From a virus: a stretch of 23,648 nt of DNA. A program made the position numbers and the translations under genes. Shown one piece after another: positions 7,016 to 12,972 of this stretch. The stretch's first letter is position 1; each line of letters begins with the position of its first letter. The stretch spans positions 1 to 23,648 of the IMG/VR virus record IMGVR_UViG_3300031787_000848, one strand, 5' to 3'. The notes under the pieces are model-generated. The model made no database searches. It worked only from the letters and a program-made list of their open reading frames with translations, and was not told where the DNA came from.

Positions 7016-8511
7016 CACACCCTCCGTGTGCGTACTGCGTATGGGTCCCTCGAAACCGATCCTCCACTCAACTCCCGTGCGAGGTCAAGCATTTCCTCGT
7101 TGTACCTGTCTTTTTCCGTCGTGACCTTGCTGTGCATCGAGATTGCGAAGGACACCTCATCATAGACATGGTCCTCCTGCCGTCTGGTGGCTGGCCCCTT
7201 GTCAGGCTCAAGCTCGTCAAGCGTCAGGCCGGGGCAGGTGCGCCAGAAGTGGCGGCAGTTGTCGGTCACGAACAGCAGCGGCGACCAAGTGCCATCCGAT
7301 TGCTGCTCGCCAATGAGGTGCTGGACCATCGTCGTGTAGTTGGCCTTCCGATCCCTGCGGCCCTGCCGGAGGATGAATCGACCGGAAGTGGCGGTCCTCA
7401 TGTTGTCCTGAGGGGAGGGACCGTCCTGGCTGGCCCACATCTGCGGGTCAGCGACCCGGAAGTCCATCGGCGGCAACTGCATCTCGCCTTCAAGCCGGAT
7501 GACCTCGCGGGCCACCTCGGCTGCCGACATGCGCGCGCCCATGTCCGCTTCCCCGTTCCACCCGTACCACTCGGCAAAGCGGATCTTCGCGCCGGGCGGG
7601 AGGTAGACCTCGGGGAATCCGTCCTTGGCCTTCAGAGTTGCTCCCTCCGATATGCAGTACCATCCGATGGAGAAGGGCTTGGCTGTGCCCCAGTCCATAG
7701 CCATGAAATGGGTCCAATGTCGTGGGGGCTTGAAGCCGCGAATGAGATGCTTGCCCCGGTCGAGCATGGATAGGGCTGCTCCCGAAACCACATCCCAGTC
7801 GCCGTCCCGTAGTGCCTTGGCCCGCTCGGGGGACAAAGCGGTGAAGGATCCTTCATAGCTGTCAACATCCAGATGCGGGTTGTCGTCCATCTTTGCGGGG
7901 ATGTAGATGCTCTTCCACCCCGGCGAGTTCTTGGTCTTGGTCGTCTTGTCGTGGAAGAAGTGCATCGGCGGGGCTTGCTCGATGAAGATGTCCCGCAAGA
8001 GGTTGTGCGCGGGGCCGCCGGGATTGCTGCCGATGACAATCCTCGGGAACACATCCTCCTGCTGGGCCTTGTAGCGACCCAGACGCACTCGGGTACGGAG
8101 GAACTTGATCTGGTCAGGCAGCAGGAGCGCCGCTTCGTCCAGCCCCAGCCAATGCATCTCCGCGCCCTGGTACTTGTAGATGTCCGCCAAATCCTCCGCG
8201 AAGCAGAACTGGAGGAACGCCCCGTTGTAGAACGTCAGCTTCCGATCCGTTTCCTTCCAAACCGCCACCTCAGGGGGGATCGCCATCTGCTGGATGGGGA
8301 TCAGGTGGTTGTCCTTCAGTTCCGGGTAGGTCCGCCGAAAGAGATACGCCTGCAAGCCAGCGTTCTGGAGGCACGAAATGATGCCATCCATCCTGATGGC
8401 ATGACTCTTGCCCCCGCCCGCAGCACCACCGTAGAGAACCTGCCGCGCCTTAACTGCGTGGAAGATCCTCTGCTTCTCCGATGGCTGGTAGCCCAGCGAC
8501 CATTGGGGCAT
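7015..8511 (-). CDS. terL: Terminase large subunit (packaging ATPase/nuclease)
   Basis: 498 residues, full length. It powers DNA translocation into the procapsid through the portal and cuts the concatemer. Walker A is GGAAGGGKSHA (28-38). Walker B is MHWLGLDEAALL (119-130) with D125 and catalytic E126. The coupling motif is IVIGSNPGG (158-166). The RNase-H-like nuclease has FMAMDWGTAK (D273), FRVADPQM (D355) and EDHVYDEVSFA (D447/D451). GGAG lies 7 nt before the ATG. The first 62 nt overlap the small-subunit gene in another frame, so the two are probably translated in a fixed ratio. Confidence 0.96.
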   Translation of the reverse strand: MPQWSLGYQPSEKQRIFHAVKARQVLYGGAAGGGKSHAIRMDGIISCLQNAGLQAYLFRRTYPELKDNHLIPIQQMAIPPEVAVWKETDRKLTFYNGAFLQFCFAEDLADIYKYQGAEMHWLGLDEAALLLPDQIKFLRTRVRLGRYKAQQEDVFPRIVIGSNPGGPAHNLLRDIFIEQAPPMHFFHDKTTKTKNSPGWKSIYIPAKMDDNPHLDVDSYEGSFTALSPERAKALRDGDWDVVSGAALSMLDRGKHLIRGFKPPRHWTHFMAMDWGTAKPFSIGWYCISEGATLKAKDGFPEVYLPPGAKIRFAEWYGWNGEADMGARMSAAEVAREVIRLEGEMQLPPMDFRVADPQMWASQDGPSPQDNMRTATSGRFILRQGRRDRKANYTTMVQHLIGEQQSDGTWSPLLFVTDNCRHFWRTCPGLTLDELEPDKGPATRRQEDHVYDEVSFAISMHSKVTTEKDRYNEEMLDLARELSGGSVSRDPYAVRTRRV

Positions 8512-9196
8512 TCGCGCTCTCCGTAACGTCGATGACGTTCGCCAATGCCGCCTTGTCCTCGCGGCTCACCATGATCTCGATGGTCAGCTTGTCGTCCTTG
8601 CCGACCGCCTCCTGCTTGAACTCGGCCTTCGCGATCCCGCGCTCCAGCAGCCAAGCCGCAGCCCGCCAGTCGCGATCCTCCATGATCTTCTTGACCAGAG
8701 GTGCCGCCGACATGGCGCGAGCCTGCCGGAACATCGTGTCGAGACGCGGCTCCGAGTTCCGGTACTTCTGGCACACCCGCTCCGTGATCCCAGCCGCCTC
8801 CGCTGCCAAGACAACCGGCATACCACTCGCAACATTGTGCAAAGCCTGCGCCACTTCCACCATAGGAAAAGTAGCCTCATCCCACCTAGGCTTACTAACC
8901 CTCGCAAGCATATCCAACCACCCTGGCACAGAACTAGGTCTCCCTCCCTGTCCTACGGGAGGAGCATCCTCGTTAGCCACGGGTAGGCTCTTGTTATGCC
9001 CCCGCAAGGCAAGCGCAGAGTCCCGCGCAGCACGGTCCCACTCAAGGGCGCGCTTCGCCACGTTGCGCTCATGCACCGGATGGCGCTTGGTGATGTACCC
9101 AAGGGAAGCCCCGGCCTCCCAAAGAATACGGATATCCGCCCAGTCCACAAAGCCGTCCTGGGACAGCTCATGGTCGCTCTCAACCTCATAGGCCAT
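8450..9196 (-). CDS. terS: Terminase small subunit-like DNA-packaging protein
   Basis: 248 residues. Residues 18-60 (WADIRILWEAGASLGYITKR) look like one helix-turn-helix. A second, VAQALHNVASGMP followed by AAEAAGITERVCQKYRNSEP (131-150), precedes the segment DRDWRAAAWLLERGI (174-188), a motif seen in many phage small terminases just before the oligomerisation and terminase-binding tail. The gene lies immediately upstream of large terminase with 62 nt overlap. The start at 9196 has only a weak ribosome site (TTGGG); codons upstream give an Arg/Pro-rich non-phage-like extension, so 9196 is the best choice. It would bind the pac or cos site. Confidence 0.75.
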   Translation of the reverse strand: MAYEVESDHELSQDGFVDWADIRILWEAGASLGYITKRHPVHERNVAKRALEWDRAARDSALALRGHNKSLPVANEDAPPVGQGGRPSSVPGWLDMLARVSKPRWDEATFPMVEVAQALHNVASGMPVVLAAEAAGITERVCQKYRNSEPRLDTMFRQARAMSAAPLVKKIMEDRDWRAAAWLLERGIAKAEFKQEAVGKDDKLTIEIMVSREDKAALANVIDVTESANAPMVAGLPAIGEAEDLPRS

Positions 9197-9444
9197 ACCC
9201 AACGGTAGGTTTTTTTCTGGTTGGGGGCAAGGGTCTGTGTAGTGGCAAGCGTGGGGACATGGCCTTCGCGCCCGCCTGCGAGATCGCGAAAAGCCCAAGC
9301 CGGGGGGCCGGTTTTGCCGCGCCGCACAATCGATGGGGGCCGGGGGCCTAGCCTCGCCGCAGAATGGCCTGGCGCTGGCCCGGACGCTGGCACTGGTAGG
9401 GCCGCGAGCGGAAGGGCCGGAGCTCCCCCCGGCCCCCGCCCTGC
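9197..9444. other. Noncoding GC-rich spacer upstream of small terminase
   Basis: About 250 bp with no convincing gene on either strand. It has long G/C runs (9300-9440) and a T7 tract at 9209-9215, which is an A tract on the transcribed strand just before the small-terminase start. A weak candidate leftward promoter (TTGCCC, 17 nt, TACCGT) would place transcription start almost at the start codon. In many phages pac/cos sites lie in or near the small-terminase gene, so this spacer is a candidate recognition region; nothing in the sequence proves it. Confidence 0.4.
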
Positions 9445-9666
9445 TTAGTACGGGTAAGGAGAGCGCCGAGCGCCAATGCTAGCCATGAGCCGCTCCCATG
9501 TCATGGGGCGCTTTGCGCTGATGCGCCTCATATCGGCGTCGGCAGCGGCGTATGCCACGGGGTCAGGATGCGGCCCCGTAGGCCGGGCGGCGTAGCGGCG
9601 TTGAGCAGCCCTAGTGAAGGCCAGGGCCAAGTGGCCGGGCCAGTCTTTGCAGAAATCAGCGTACAC
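9445..9666 (-). CDS. Hypothetical 73-residue basic protein (GTG start)
   Basis: Starts with GTG, preceded by AAGGAGG and a 5-nt spacer, an excellent ribosome site that decides the start. The sequence (MYADFCKDWPGHLALAFTRA at the N-terminus) is Arg/Ala-rich, with no recognised domain. The ribosome site overlaps the stop of the membrane peptide encoded upstream, indicating an operon. It ends with TAA before a GC-rich spacer. Function unknown; a small DNA-associated or regulatory late protein is possible. Confidence 0.62.
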   Translation of the reverse strand: MYADFCKDWPGHLALAFTRAAQRRYAARPTGPHPDPVAYAAADADMRRISAKRPMTWERLMASIGARRSPYPY

Positions 9667-9676
9667 TTGAACCTCC

Positions 9677-9763
9677 TTAAATGTACATCGCCAGCACAGC
9701 CAGCGCCGCCATGCCGATGAAGCCGATGGTCGCCGTGAGGGCGTCTAGGATGCGGCGGGTCAT
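9677..9763 (-). CDS. 28-residue single-pass membrane micropeptide
   Basis: Reads MTRRILDALTATIGFIGMAA and then LAVLAMYI. It has two N-terminal arginines followed by about 20 hydrophobic residues, the profile of a tiny N-in membrane peptide. The ATG shares a base with the preceding stop (TGATG). A run of eight G residues lies 4 nt upstream. The stop TAA abuts the AAGGAGG of the next gene. It could be a lysis, superinfection-exclusion or regulatory micropeptide; the short length keeps confidence moderate. Confidence 0.5.
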   Translation of the reverse strand: MTRRILDALTATIGFIGMAALAVLAMYI

Positions 9764-9882
9764 CACACCCCCCCCGCTCGAAGCGCCGCCTCGCTCAGCG
9801 CCGCCATGATGCCGACGGCCAGCGTCGCGGCGAACAACGTCGCCATGATGCCGTAGAAGAAGATGTCATCGAGCTTGTTCAT
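9763..9882 (-). CDS. 39-residue membrane peptide, first gene of the leftward operon
   Basis: Starts MNKLDDIFFYGIMATLFAAT and continues as LAVGIMAALSEAALRAGGV: a short acidic N-terminus and one transmembrane segment (residues 8-30). GGAGGG is 5-6 nt upstream of the ATG. The predicted promoter at 9911-9939 would give a leader of about 20 nt. It overlaps the next membrane micropeptide by one base. No family recognised; possibly a holin-like or exclusion peptide. Confidence 0.62.
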   Translation of the reverse strand: MNKLDDIFFYGIMATLFAATLAVGIMAALSEAALRAGGV

Positions 9883-9910
9883 TGTGTCCCTCCAGTTAGT
9901 TGTATGTGCG

Positions 9911-9939
9911 TGTATATAGGGTGTGGTTGGGTATGGCAA
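9911..9939 (-). promoter_or_regulatory. Leftward sigma70-like promoter for the packaging operon
   Basis: On the minus strand TTGCCA (9934-9939) is followed after exactly 17 nt by TATACA (9911-9916), matching the -35 and -10 consensus at 4 of 6 and 5 of 6 positions. Transcription would begin near 9904 and give a leader of about 22 nt before the ATG at 9882, whose ribosome site is GGAGGG. It is the only strong leftward promoter seen ahead of the terminase/portal block. Confidence 0.6.
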
Positions 9940-10232
9940 TGGGAAATGGCGATGCCTGACATGCTTTTCCTGCATCCCCCTATTCGATTGCCGCATGGCT
10001 TGCAGGCTAGAACCTGGCCGAGAGGAACCTGATCCGCCTTGTCTCCCCCCGTGCTATCTCCCCCCTTAGAGGATGATAGAGCCGCTTTCGGGGGCCTCTT
10101 CTTTCGCAGCGCATCCCGCCACGCCCTTACACGCCCTAGACCCCGCAAGCGGCACGGTATCAGGCTACCATATCGCCGCTCCGGCCCTTCCGCTCGCCTA
10201 CACCATGACACACACAAGCACAAACGCATTTA

Positions 10233-10288
10233 TTGCATAGCACATATGCAAACATTGCGTAACTGGCAAACGCAATTCACGTTATTCT
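10233..10288 (+). promoter_or_regulatory. Rightward early promoter/operator cassette, copy 1
   Basis: Two dyads in tandem. TTGCATA (10233-10239), spacer GCACA, TATGCAA (10245-10251) is a perfect 7-bp inverted repeat. TTGCGT (10255-10260), 9-nt spacer, ACGCAA (10270-10275) is a perfect 6-bp one. A -10-like TATTCT (10283-10288) follows; the position 17 nt upstream (TAACTG) is a poor -35, so the second dyad covers the -35 region. The cassette is repeated at 11538-11594. This suggests a shared activator or repressor controlling both early units. The gene for that protein was not identified. Confidence 0.6.
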
Positions 10289-10323
10289 ATGCCCCGTGCC
10301 GCATGGTGCGGCCTGGAGGGTAG
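10246..10323 (+). other. Possible leader peptide ORF (25 codons) over operator copy 1
   Basis: An ATG inside the first dyad opens a 25-codon frame (MQTLRNWQTQFTLFYA...) whose TAG stop lies inside the ribosome site of the next gene, 2 nt before its ATG. The equivalent frame in copy 2 starts MQTLRSWYTQSTISYA, 11 of 16 residues identical. No Shine-Dalgarno precedes either ATG, and substitutions are not concentrated at third positions, so DNA-level conservation of the operator is the simpler explanation. Confidence 0.22.
10298..10312 (+). promoter_or_regulatory. Small hairpin just upstream of the first early ribosome site
   Basis: GCCGCA (10298-10303), loop TGG, TGCGGC (10307-10312): a perfect 6-bp stem ending a few bases before GGAGGG of the gene at 10326. 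It may affect initiation or mRNA stability. No equivalent is present in copy 2. Confidence 0.3.
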
Positions 10324-10325
10324 CA

Positions 10326-10775
10326 ATGGTATTGGATAGCTTGCGGCCTGGAACGTACAGGCTGGCGATTGACATAAAGAACCCTTGCGCCGATAGGCGG
10401 AAGAAGAACGACTGGCGCGCCGCGCCTATCATCTCTGCGGGGACGGGGTTTGTAGTAGAGGCTTTGTTAAACGAAGAGGGCCAGCCTATCGGCGCTTCCA
10501 TCATTTCTGCGGACGCCGGGAACGATTGGTCATGCGTCCCCTACTATCCGCGCGGTAGCCTCCGCCCACTCTTCGAAGCAATCGCGCCTAACCTTGTGCG
10601 CGTTGGCGACGAAACCCGGACGCCCGGACAGATAGCCGCCGCTATCCGCGAAGCCGCGCCAGACTTGCTGTCGGCCTTGGAGGATATTATCGGGGACGGA
10701 TACTCGACGCAAGCTATCGCGCCATCGGCTTATGAAGCCGCGCGGGCGGCTATCGCCAAGGCCAGGGGGGAGTGA
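10326..10775 (+). CDS. Hypothetical early protein, 149 residues
   Basis: First gene of early unit A. The ATG at 10326 has GGAGGG 5 nt upstream. The N-terminal half (RLAIDIKNPCADRRKKNDWR) has no recognised domain. The C-terminal half, with PDLLSALEDIIGDGYSTQ and ending ARAAIAKARGE, resembles the helical tail found in many small phage and plasmid proteins of unknown role. No membrane segment. The gene is followed after 4 nt by the next start, so both are probably translated from one message. Confidence 0.75.
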   Translation: MVLDSLRPGTYRLAIDIKNPCADRRKKNDWRAAPIISAGTGFVVEALLNEEGQPIGASIISADAGNDWSCVPYYPRGSLRPLFEAIAPNLVRVGDETRTPGQIAAAIREAAPDLLSALEDIIGDGYSTQAIAPSAYEAARAAIAKARGE

Positions 10776-10779
10776 ACCA

Positions 10780-11046
10780 ATGGCCACGAACCTTACCCCA
10801 TATCAGATTGCCGCAATGGCGGAAGACCTTGATGGCTTGGCGAACATCCGCCGCATCAACGCCCTCTTCCGCGAACAGGACGAAAGCCACCTCTACCCTG
10901 TTTGCGGTCGCTTCAATGCAACCGAACGGGCAATCCGGCGCCTTCGTAAGGCGCAAGCCGATGGCGCTTGTATCAATCCGGGCTTGGAATACGCCCTCGC
11001 CCTTGATGCAGAAATCTCCGCAATCGTTATCGATGCAGTGGCGTAG
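10780..11046 (+). CDS. Hypothetical early protein, 88 residues
   Basis: Begins MATNLTPYQIAAMAEDLDGL; the ATG is 7 nt after GGGGAG, and that ribosome site lies across the end of the preceding gene. The protein is helical, with ATERAIRRLRKAQADGACIN in the middle and an Ala/Ile-rich C-terminus. No family recognised. Short length and operon position suit an early host-takeover or regulatory protein, but this is not shown by the sequence. Confidence 0.72.
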   Translation: MATNLTPYQIAAMAEDLDGLANIRRINALFREQDESHLYPVCGRFNATERAIRRLRKAQADGACINPGLEYALALDAEISAIVIDAVA

Positions 11047-11113
11047 GCCTGACCTGGTTTGGCACGGCGGCGGGACGAAATCCGGCTACGTCTTCGTGCA
11101 GGTGTTCGCATGA
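11033..11113 (+). CDS. Possible 26-residue coupled micropeptide
   Basis: Reads MQWRRPDLVWHGGGTKSGYV and then FVQVFA. It starts inside the end of the preceding gene and its stop overlaps the ATG of the next peptide (ATGA), filling an otherwise empty 63-nt gap. No Shine-Dalgarno is visible, so expression would need re-initiation. Sequence composition looks protein-like but proof is lacking. Confidence 0.3.
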   Translation: MQWRRPDLVWHGGGTKSGYVFVQVFA

Positions 11114-11181
11114 TCGCGATCGCGCGTTTCATCGGCTATCTACTGCTACTGGCGCTGTTTGTCGCCGGGCTTTATCGCTAA
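11110..11181 (+). CDS. 23-residue membrane micropeptide
   Basis: MIAIARFIGYLLLLALFVAG plus LYR: a single hydrophobic helix with one positive residue on each side. AGGTG lies about 7 nt upstream. It ends just before the strong ribosome site of the next gene. Similar one-helix micropeptides occur elsewhere in this window (9677, 15028). Function unknown. Confidence 0.48.
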   Translation: MIAIARFIGYLLLLALFVAGLYR

Positions 11182-11192
11182 CGGAGGGGAAG

Positions 11193-11357
11193 ATGCGACG
11201 AATGTCGGAAGATGAAATCGAGCGGCGCGTCGAGCGCATGGTTGATGCGCTGGATAGACGCTTTATGGCCGACAAGCTGGATCAAGCGCAATACGACGCC
11301 GAAATGAAGAAGATTGACGCATGGTCAAAAGCGGCATTGATAGCACCGGCTAACTGA
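11193..11357 (+). CDS. 54-residue charged helical protein
   Basis: Starts MRRMSEDEIERRVERMVDAL and ends KAALIAPAN. The ribosome site GGAGG is 5 nt from the ATG. The sequence is strongly amphipathic and probably one or two helices, similar in style to short scaffolding or regulatory proteins of phages. It is the last gene of early unit A, 5 nt before the terminator. Confidence 0.7.
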   Translation: MRRMSEDEIERRVERMVDALDRRFMADKLDQAQYDAEMKKIDAWSKAALIAPAN

Positions 11358-11362
11358 CAAGC

Positions 11363-11388
11363 AGGGGCCTGGCGAAAGCTAGGCCCCT
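11363..11388 (+). terminator. Rho-independent terminator closing early unit A
   Basis: AGGGGCCT (11363-11370) pairs perfectly with AGGCCCCT (11381-11388). The stem continues through a G-T wobble and GC/GC pairs to a GAAA tetraloop (11374-11377). A pyrimidine tail CTCTTCCC follows. The stem is very stable; the tail is only moderately U-rich. It separates unit A from the second promoter cassette. Confidence 0.7.
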
Positions 11389-11510
11389 CTTCCCGCGCCC
11401 ATGCTCCCGCAAGCCTATCACATGGCCCCCGTGCCGCCACATGCGCTCGCCAGCCTATACCATGGCCGTGCGGGCAATATCGCGCGCCACGCGGGCATAT
11501 GGGGACACAT

Positions 11511-11636
11511 GAAGGACTGCCGTGAGGGGATGCTTCTTTTGCAGCACAGCCATGCAAACTCTGCGTAGCTGGTACACGCAATCAACGATATCTTACGCGC
11601 TCACGCGAACACGCCCCACCGTGTGAAGGACTGCCG
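11511..11636 (+). repeat. Direct repeat GAAGGACTGCCG flanking promoter copy 2
   Basis: The 12-mer GAAGGACTGCCG occurs at 11511-11522 and 11625-11636, bracketing the second promoter/operator cassette. A near copy (AAGGACTGCCGCG) is the ribosome site region of the gene at 12679. The 114-bp spacing makes it a candidate remnant of the duplication that created the second cassette or a regulatory site; short length means chance is possible. Confidence 0.35.
11538..11594 (+). promoter_or_regulatory. Rightward early promoter/operator cassette, copy 2
   Basis: TTTGCA (11538-11543), 9-nt spacer, TGCAAA (11553-11558), then TGCGT (11562-11566), 9-nt spacer, ACGCA (11576-11580), and a -10-like TATCTT (11589-11594). 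Aligned without gaps to copy 1, positions 11552-11591 match 10246-10285 at 32 of 40 bases, and both -10 hexamers fall at the same offset. It precedes early unit B, whose first start is at 11660. Upstream, imperfect repeats around CCTATnnCATGGCC (11413 and 11455) have no assigned role. Confidence 0.6.
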
Positions 11637-11659
11637 CAACCGGGGCTTTGGAGGGAAAG

Positions 11660-12184
11660 ATGGACGACATCATCTGCACAATTCCGGTCTTCGATGGGAA
11701 TTGGTCGGTTCAGCACTACTGGGCATACGAAGACGGGTACAGCGTCTGCGACGTGGACGGCAACCATGATGACTGCGAGGAGTCCGACATCCCCAGCCCG
11801 AAAGCGGTCTGCGAGGCGTGGAAGGAATACTCCTGGTGGGTTCTCAAGAATAACGGAGAAGACCCCCTGCGAGAGTTCCTTGTGGCTCGCACCGTTGAAA
11901 GCAAGTGGCGGGTGCGCCTGTCGAATAGCATTGTCGGGGTTGTGGCTTGCGAGTTCCGTCGCAACGGCAGGCAGGTGATGCGCGATGCCCTTCCAGAAGA
12001 GGCTGTCGATTACCTGTGCCTTCATCCCAATCGCAGGAATGTGATCGGCGTCAAGAAGGTAAGCGATGTCGATCCCATCACTCGGGTCGGATGGCACGAC
12101 TTCAAGATCAAGACCGCACGAAGCGATGCTGCAATCCGCCGAGACATCATCAACGCCGCAAAGCGGCATCTCAACATCTCGTAA
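11660..12184 (+). CDS. Hypothetical early protein, 174 residues
   Basis: First gene of early unit B. It starts MDDIICTIPVFDGNWSVQHY with GGAGGG 4 nt upstream. The acidic segment DVDGNHDDCEESDIPSP (about residues 31-47) is followed by KAVCEAWKEYSWWVLKNN. The C-terminus is basic (FKIKTARSDAAIRRDIINAA). No known domain or membrane segment recognised. Position right after an operator-controlled promoter suggests an early-expressed regulatory or host-takeover function, which is inference. Confidence 0.72.
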   Translation: MDDIICTIPVFDGNWSVQHYWAYEDGYSVCDVDGNHDDCEESDIPSPKAVCEAWKEYSWWVLKNNGEDPLREFLVARTVESKWRVRLSNSIVGVVACEFRRNGRQVMRDALPEEAVDYLCLHPNRRNVIGVKKVSDVDPITRVGWHDFKIKTARSDAAIRRDIINAAKRHLNIS

Positions 12185-12194
12185 GGAGGGACCA

Positions 12195-12380
12195 ATGCTC
12201 ATCTCGTCATACGTCCATAAGTTTGCCGTCCACGCGGAGATCGCTCCGTCTGGTCGCCACATCCTCGTAAAGCTGGACCAGGGGCATGGGGTCACCATGA
12301 CCATGAACCACTCCGAGGCCGCCGCTCTGCGCGATGCCCTCACAGGGGCCCTGCTCTCCATCCCGGAGGGCCAGCGATGA
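12195..12380 (+). CDS. Hypothetical 61-residue protein
   Basis: Starts MLISSYVHKFAVHAEIAPSG. AAGGAGGG lies 4 nt before the ATG, 10 nt after the previous stop. It looks like a small beta-rich domain (HILVKLDQGHGVTMTMNHSE) followed by one helix (AAALRDALTGALLSI), a layout seen in many unnamed phage early proteins. It overlaps the next gene by ATGA. Confidence 0.7.
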   Translation: MLISSYVHKFAVHAEIAPSGRHILVKLDQGHGVTMTMNHSEAAALRDALTGALLSIPEGQR

Positions 12381-12682
12381 GCCCGGAGGAGAAGTTCGCG
12401 GCCATCGTGGACACGGTGTGCCGCCATTACAACGTCCCGCGCAATGTCCTCATGGGTCCCCGCACCTCGCAGGCCATCAGCCGGGCGCGCCACATGAGCA
12501 TGGCGCTCTGCTATGCGATGGTGCCGGAATGGACCACCATCGAGATCGGTCGTCGGCACAACCGCAAGAGCGGGCATTGCATCACCCTGTACGCCAAGAA
12601 CAAGGTGCTTGCAGACGAACGCCAGAAGGAGGTCCACGCGCACCTGGTCGATGTGCTGGTGGGGAAAGGACTGCCGCGATGA
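12377..12682 (+). CDS. DnaA domain IV-like DNA-binding protein
   Basis: 101 residues. VDTVCRHYNVPRNVLMGP (11-28), RTSQAISRARHMSMALCYAM (29-48) and TTIEIGRRHNRKSGHCITLY (53-72) follow the DnaA C-terminal domain: first helix, the basic loop with Arg and the long helix ending in the AMYL-like hydrophobics, then the IGRxxxRxxHxTxxxA signature helix-turn-helix. No AAA+ ATPase is present, so this is a stand-alone DNA-binding domain. It might bind DnaA-box-like sites at the phage origin, recruit or compete with host DnaA, or act as a transcription factor. GGAGG is 7 nt upstream. Confidence 0.72.
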   Translation: MSPEEKFAAIVDTVCRHYNVPRNVLMGPRTSQAISRARHMSMALCYAMVPEWTTIEIGRRHNRKSGHCITLYAKNKVLADERQKEVHAHLVDVLVGKGLPR

Positions 12683-12972
12683 GCGACGATCTTTTGAAGA
12701 GGTTGACGTATTTTGCCTTCAAGTTGGAGGGCAAAGGTCAACTCGAAAGCGCCGCTTCTGACACTATGGTTGAAGCAGCAGCCCGTTTCGCGGCTCACAG
12801 CACCGCAATTGATGATTTGCGCGCCGAGGTTGAGCGGCTGCGCCCGGACAACGAGCGGCTGACCCGCCAGCGTGACAAGGCGTGGGTCGAGGTAGAACGT
12901 CTGCGCTCAGAGCTAGCCCTGATGAAGTCCGGCTTTGAGATCGCCTATCGAGCAATGGGAGACAAGCCATGA
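12679..12972 (+). CDS. Coiled-coil protein, 97 residues
   Basis: Starts MSDDLLKRLTYFAFKLEGKG. Residues 46-82 (DLRAEVERLRPDNERL then TRQRDKAWVEVERLRSEL) form a clear leucine-heptad coiled coil. AAAGGA lies 9 nt upstream and the ATG overlaps the previous stop. It shares the EVERLR repeat style with the protein at 14736, so the two could be distant paralogues or partners. Function unknown. Confidence 0.7.
   Translation: MSDDLLKRLTYFAFKLEGKGQLESAASDTMVEAAARFAAHSTAIDDLRAEVERLRPDNERLTRQRDKAWVEVERLRSELALMKSGFEIAYRAMGDKP

Larger units (their letters stand above)
9883..10325. other. Divergent early/late control region
   Basis: 443 bp between the leftward late and rightward early units. It holds the leftward promoter (9911-9939) and the rightward promoter/operator cassette (10233-10288). 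Two copies of TCTCCCCCC lie 15 bp apart (10042-10050 and 10057-10065). An imperfect hairpin around 10078-10098 is followed by TCTTTC, which could terminate a rightward transcript or mark a small RNA. No gene in the middle was convincing. Confidence 0.6.

Noticed and set aside
9221-9448. 75-codon plus-strand ORF upstream of small terminase
   Set aside because: Pro/Gly/Arg-rich, no ribosome site, opposite to the operon direction; consistent with GC-rich spacer.
9192-9937. 12-bp match GTTGGGTATGGC at 9192-9203 (minus) and 9926-9937 (plus)
   Set aside because: Matches of this length are expected by chance many times in a window of this size; no functional equivalence of the two places.
9879-10229. 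Minus-strand ORF across the divergent control region
   Set aside because: It covers the leftward promoter, lacks a ribosome site and ends just past the well-supported start at 9882.
10255-10290. Sigma54-type promoter reading of the TGGCAA stretch
   Set aside because: No TTGCW element at the required distance from the GG; the dyad plus -10 reading fits better and is repeated at the second copy.
11582-12643. 353-codon minus-strand ORF antisense to the first genes of early unit B
   Set aside because: The plus-strand genes have ribosome sites and the DnaA-like signature; the minus ORF spans several of them and has no recognisable domain.
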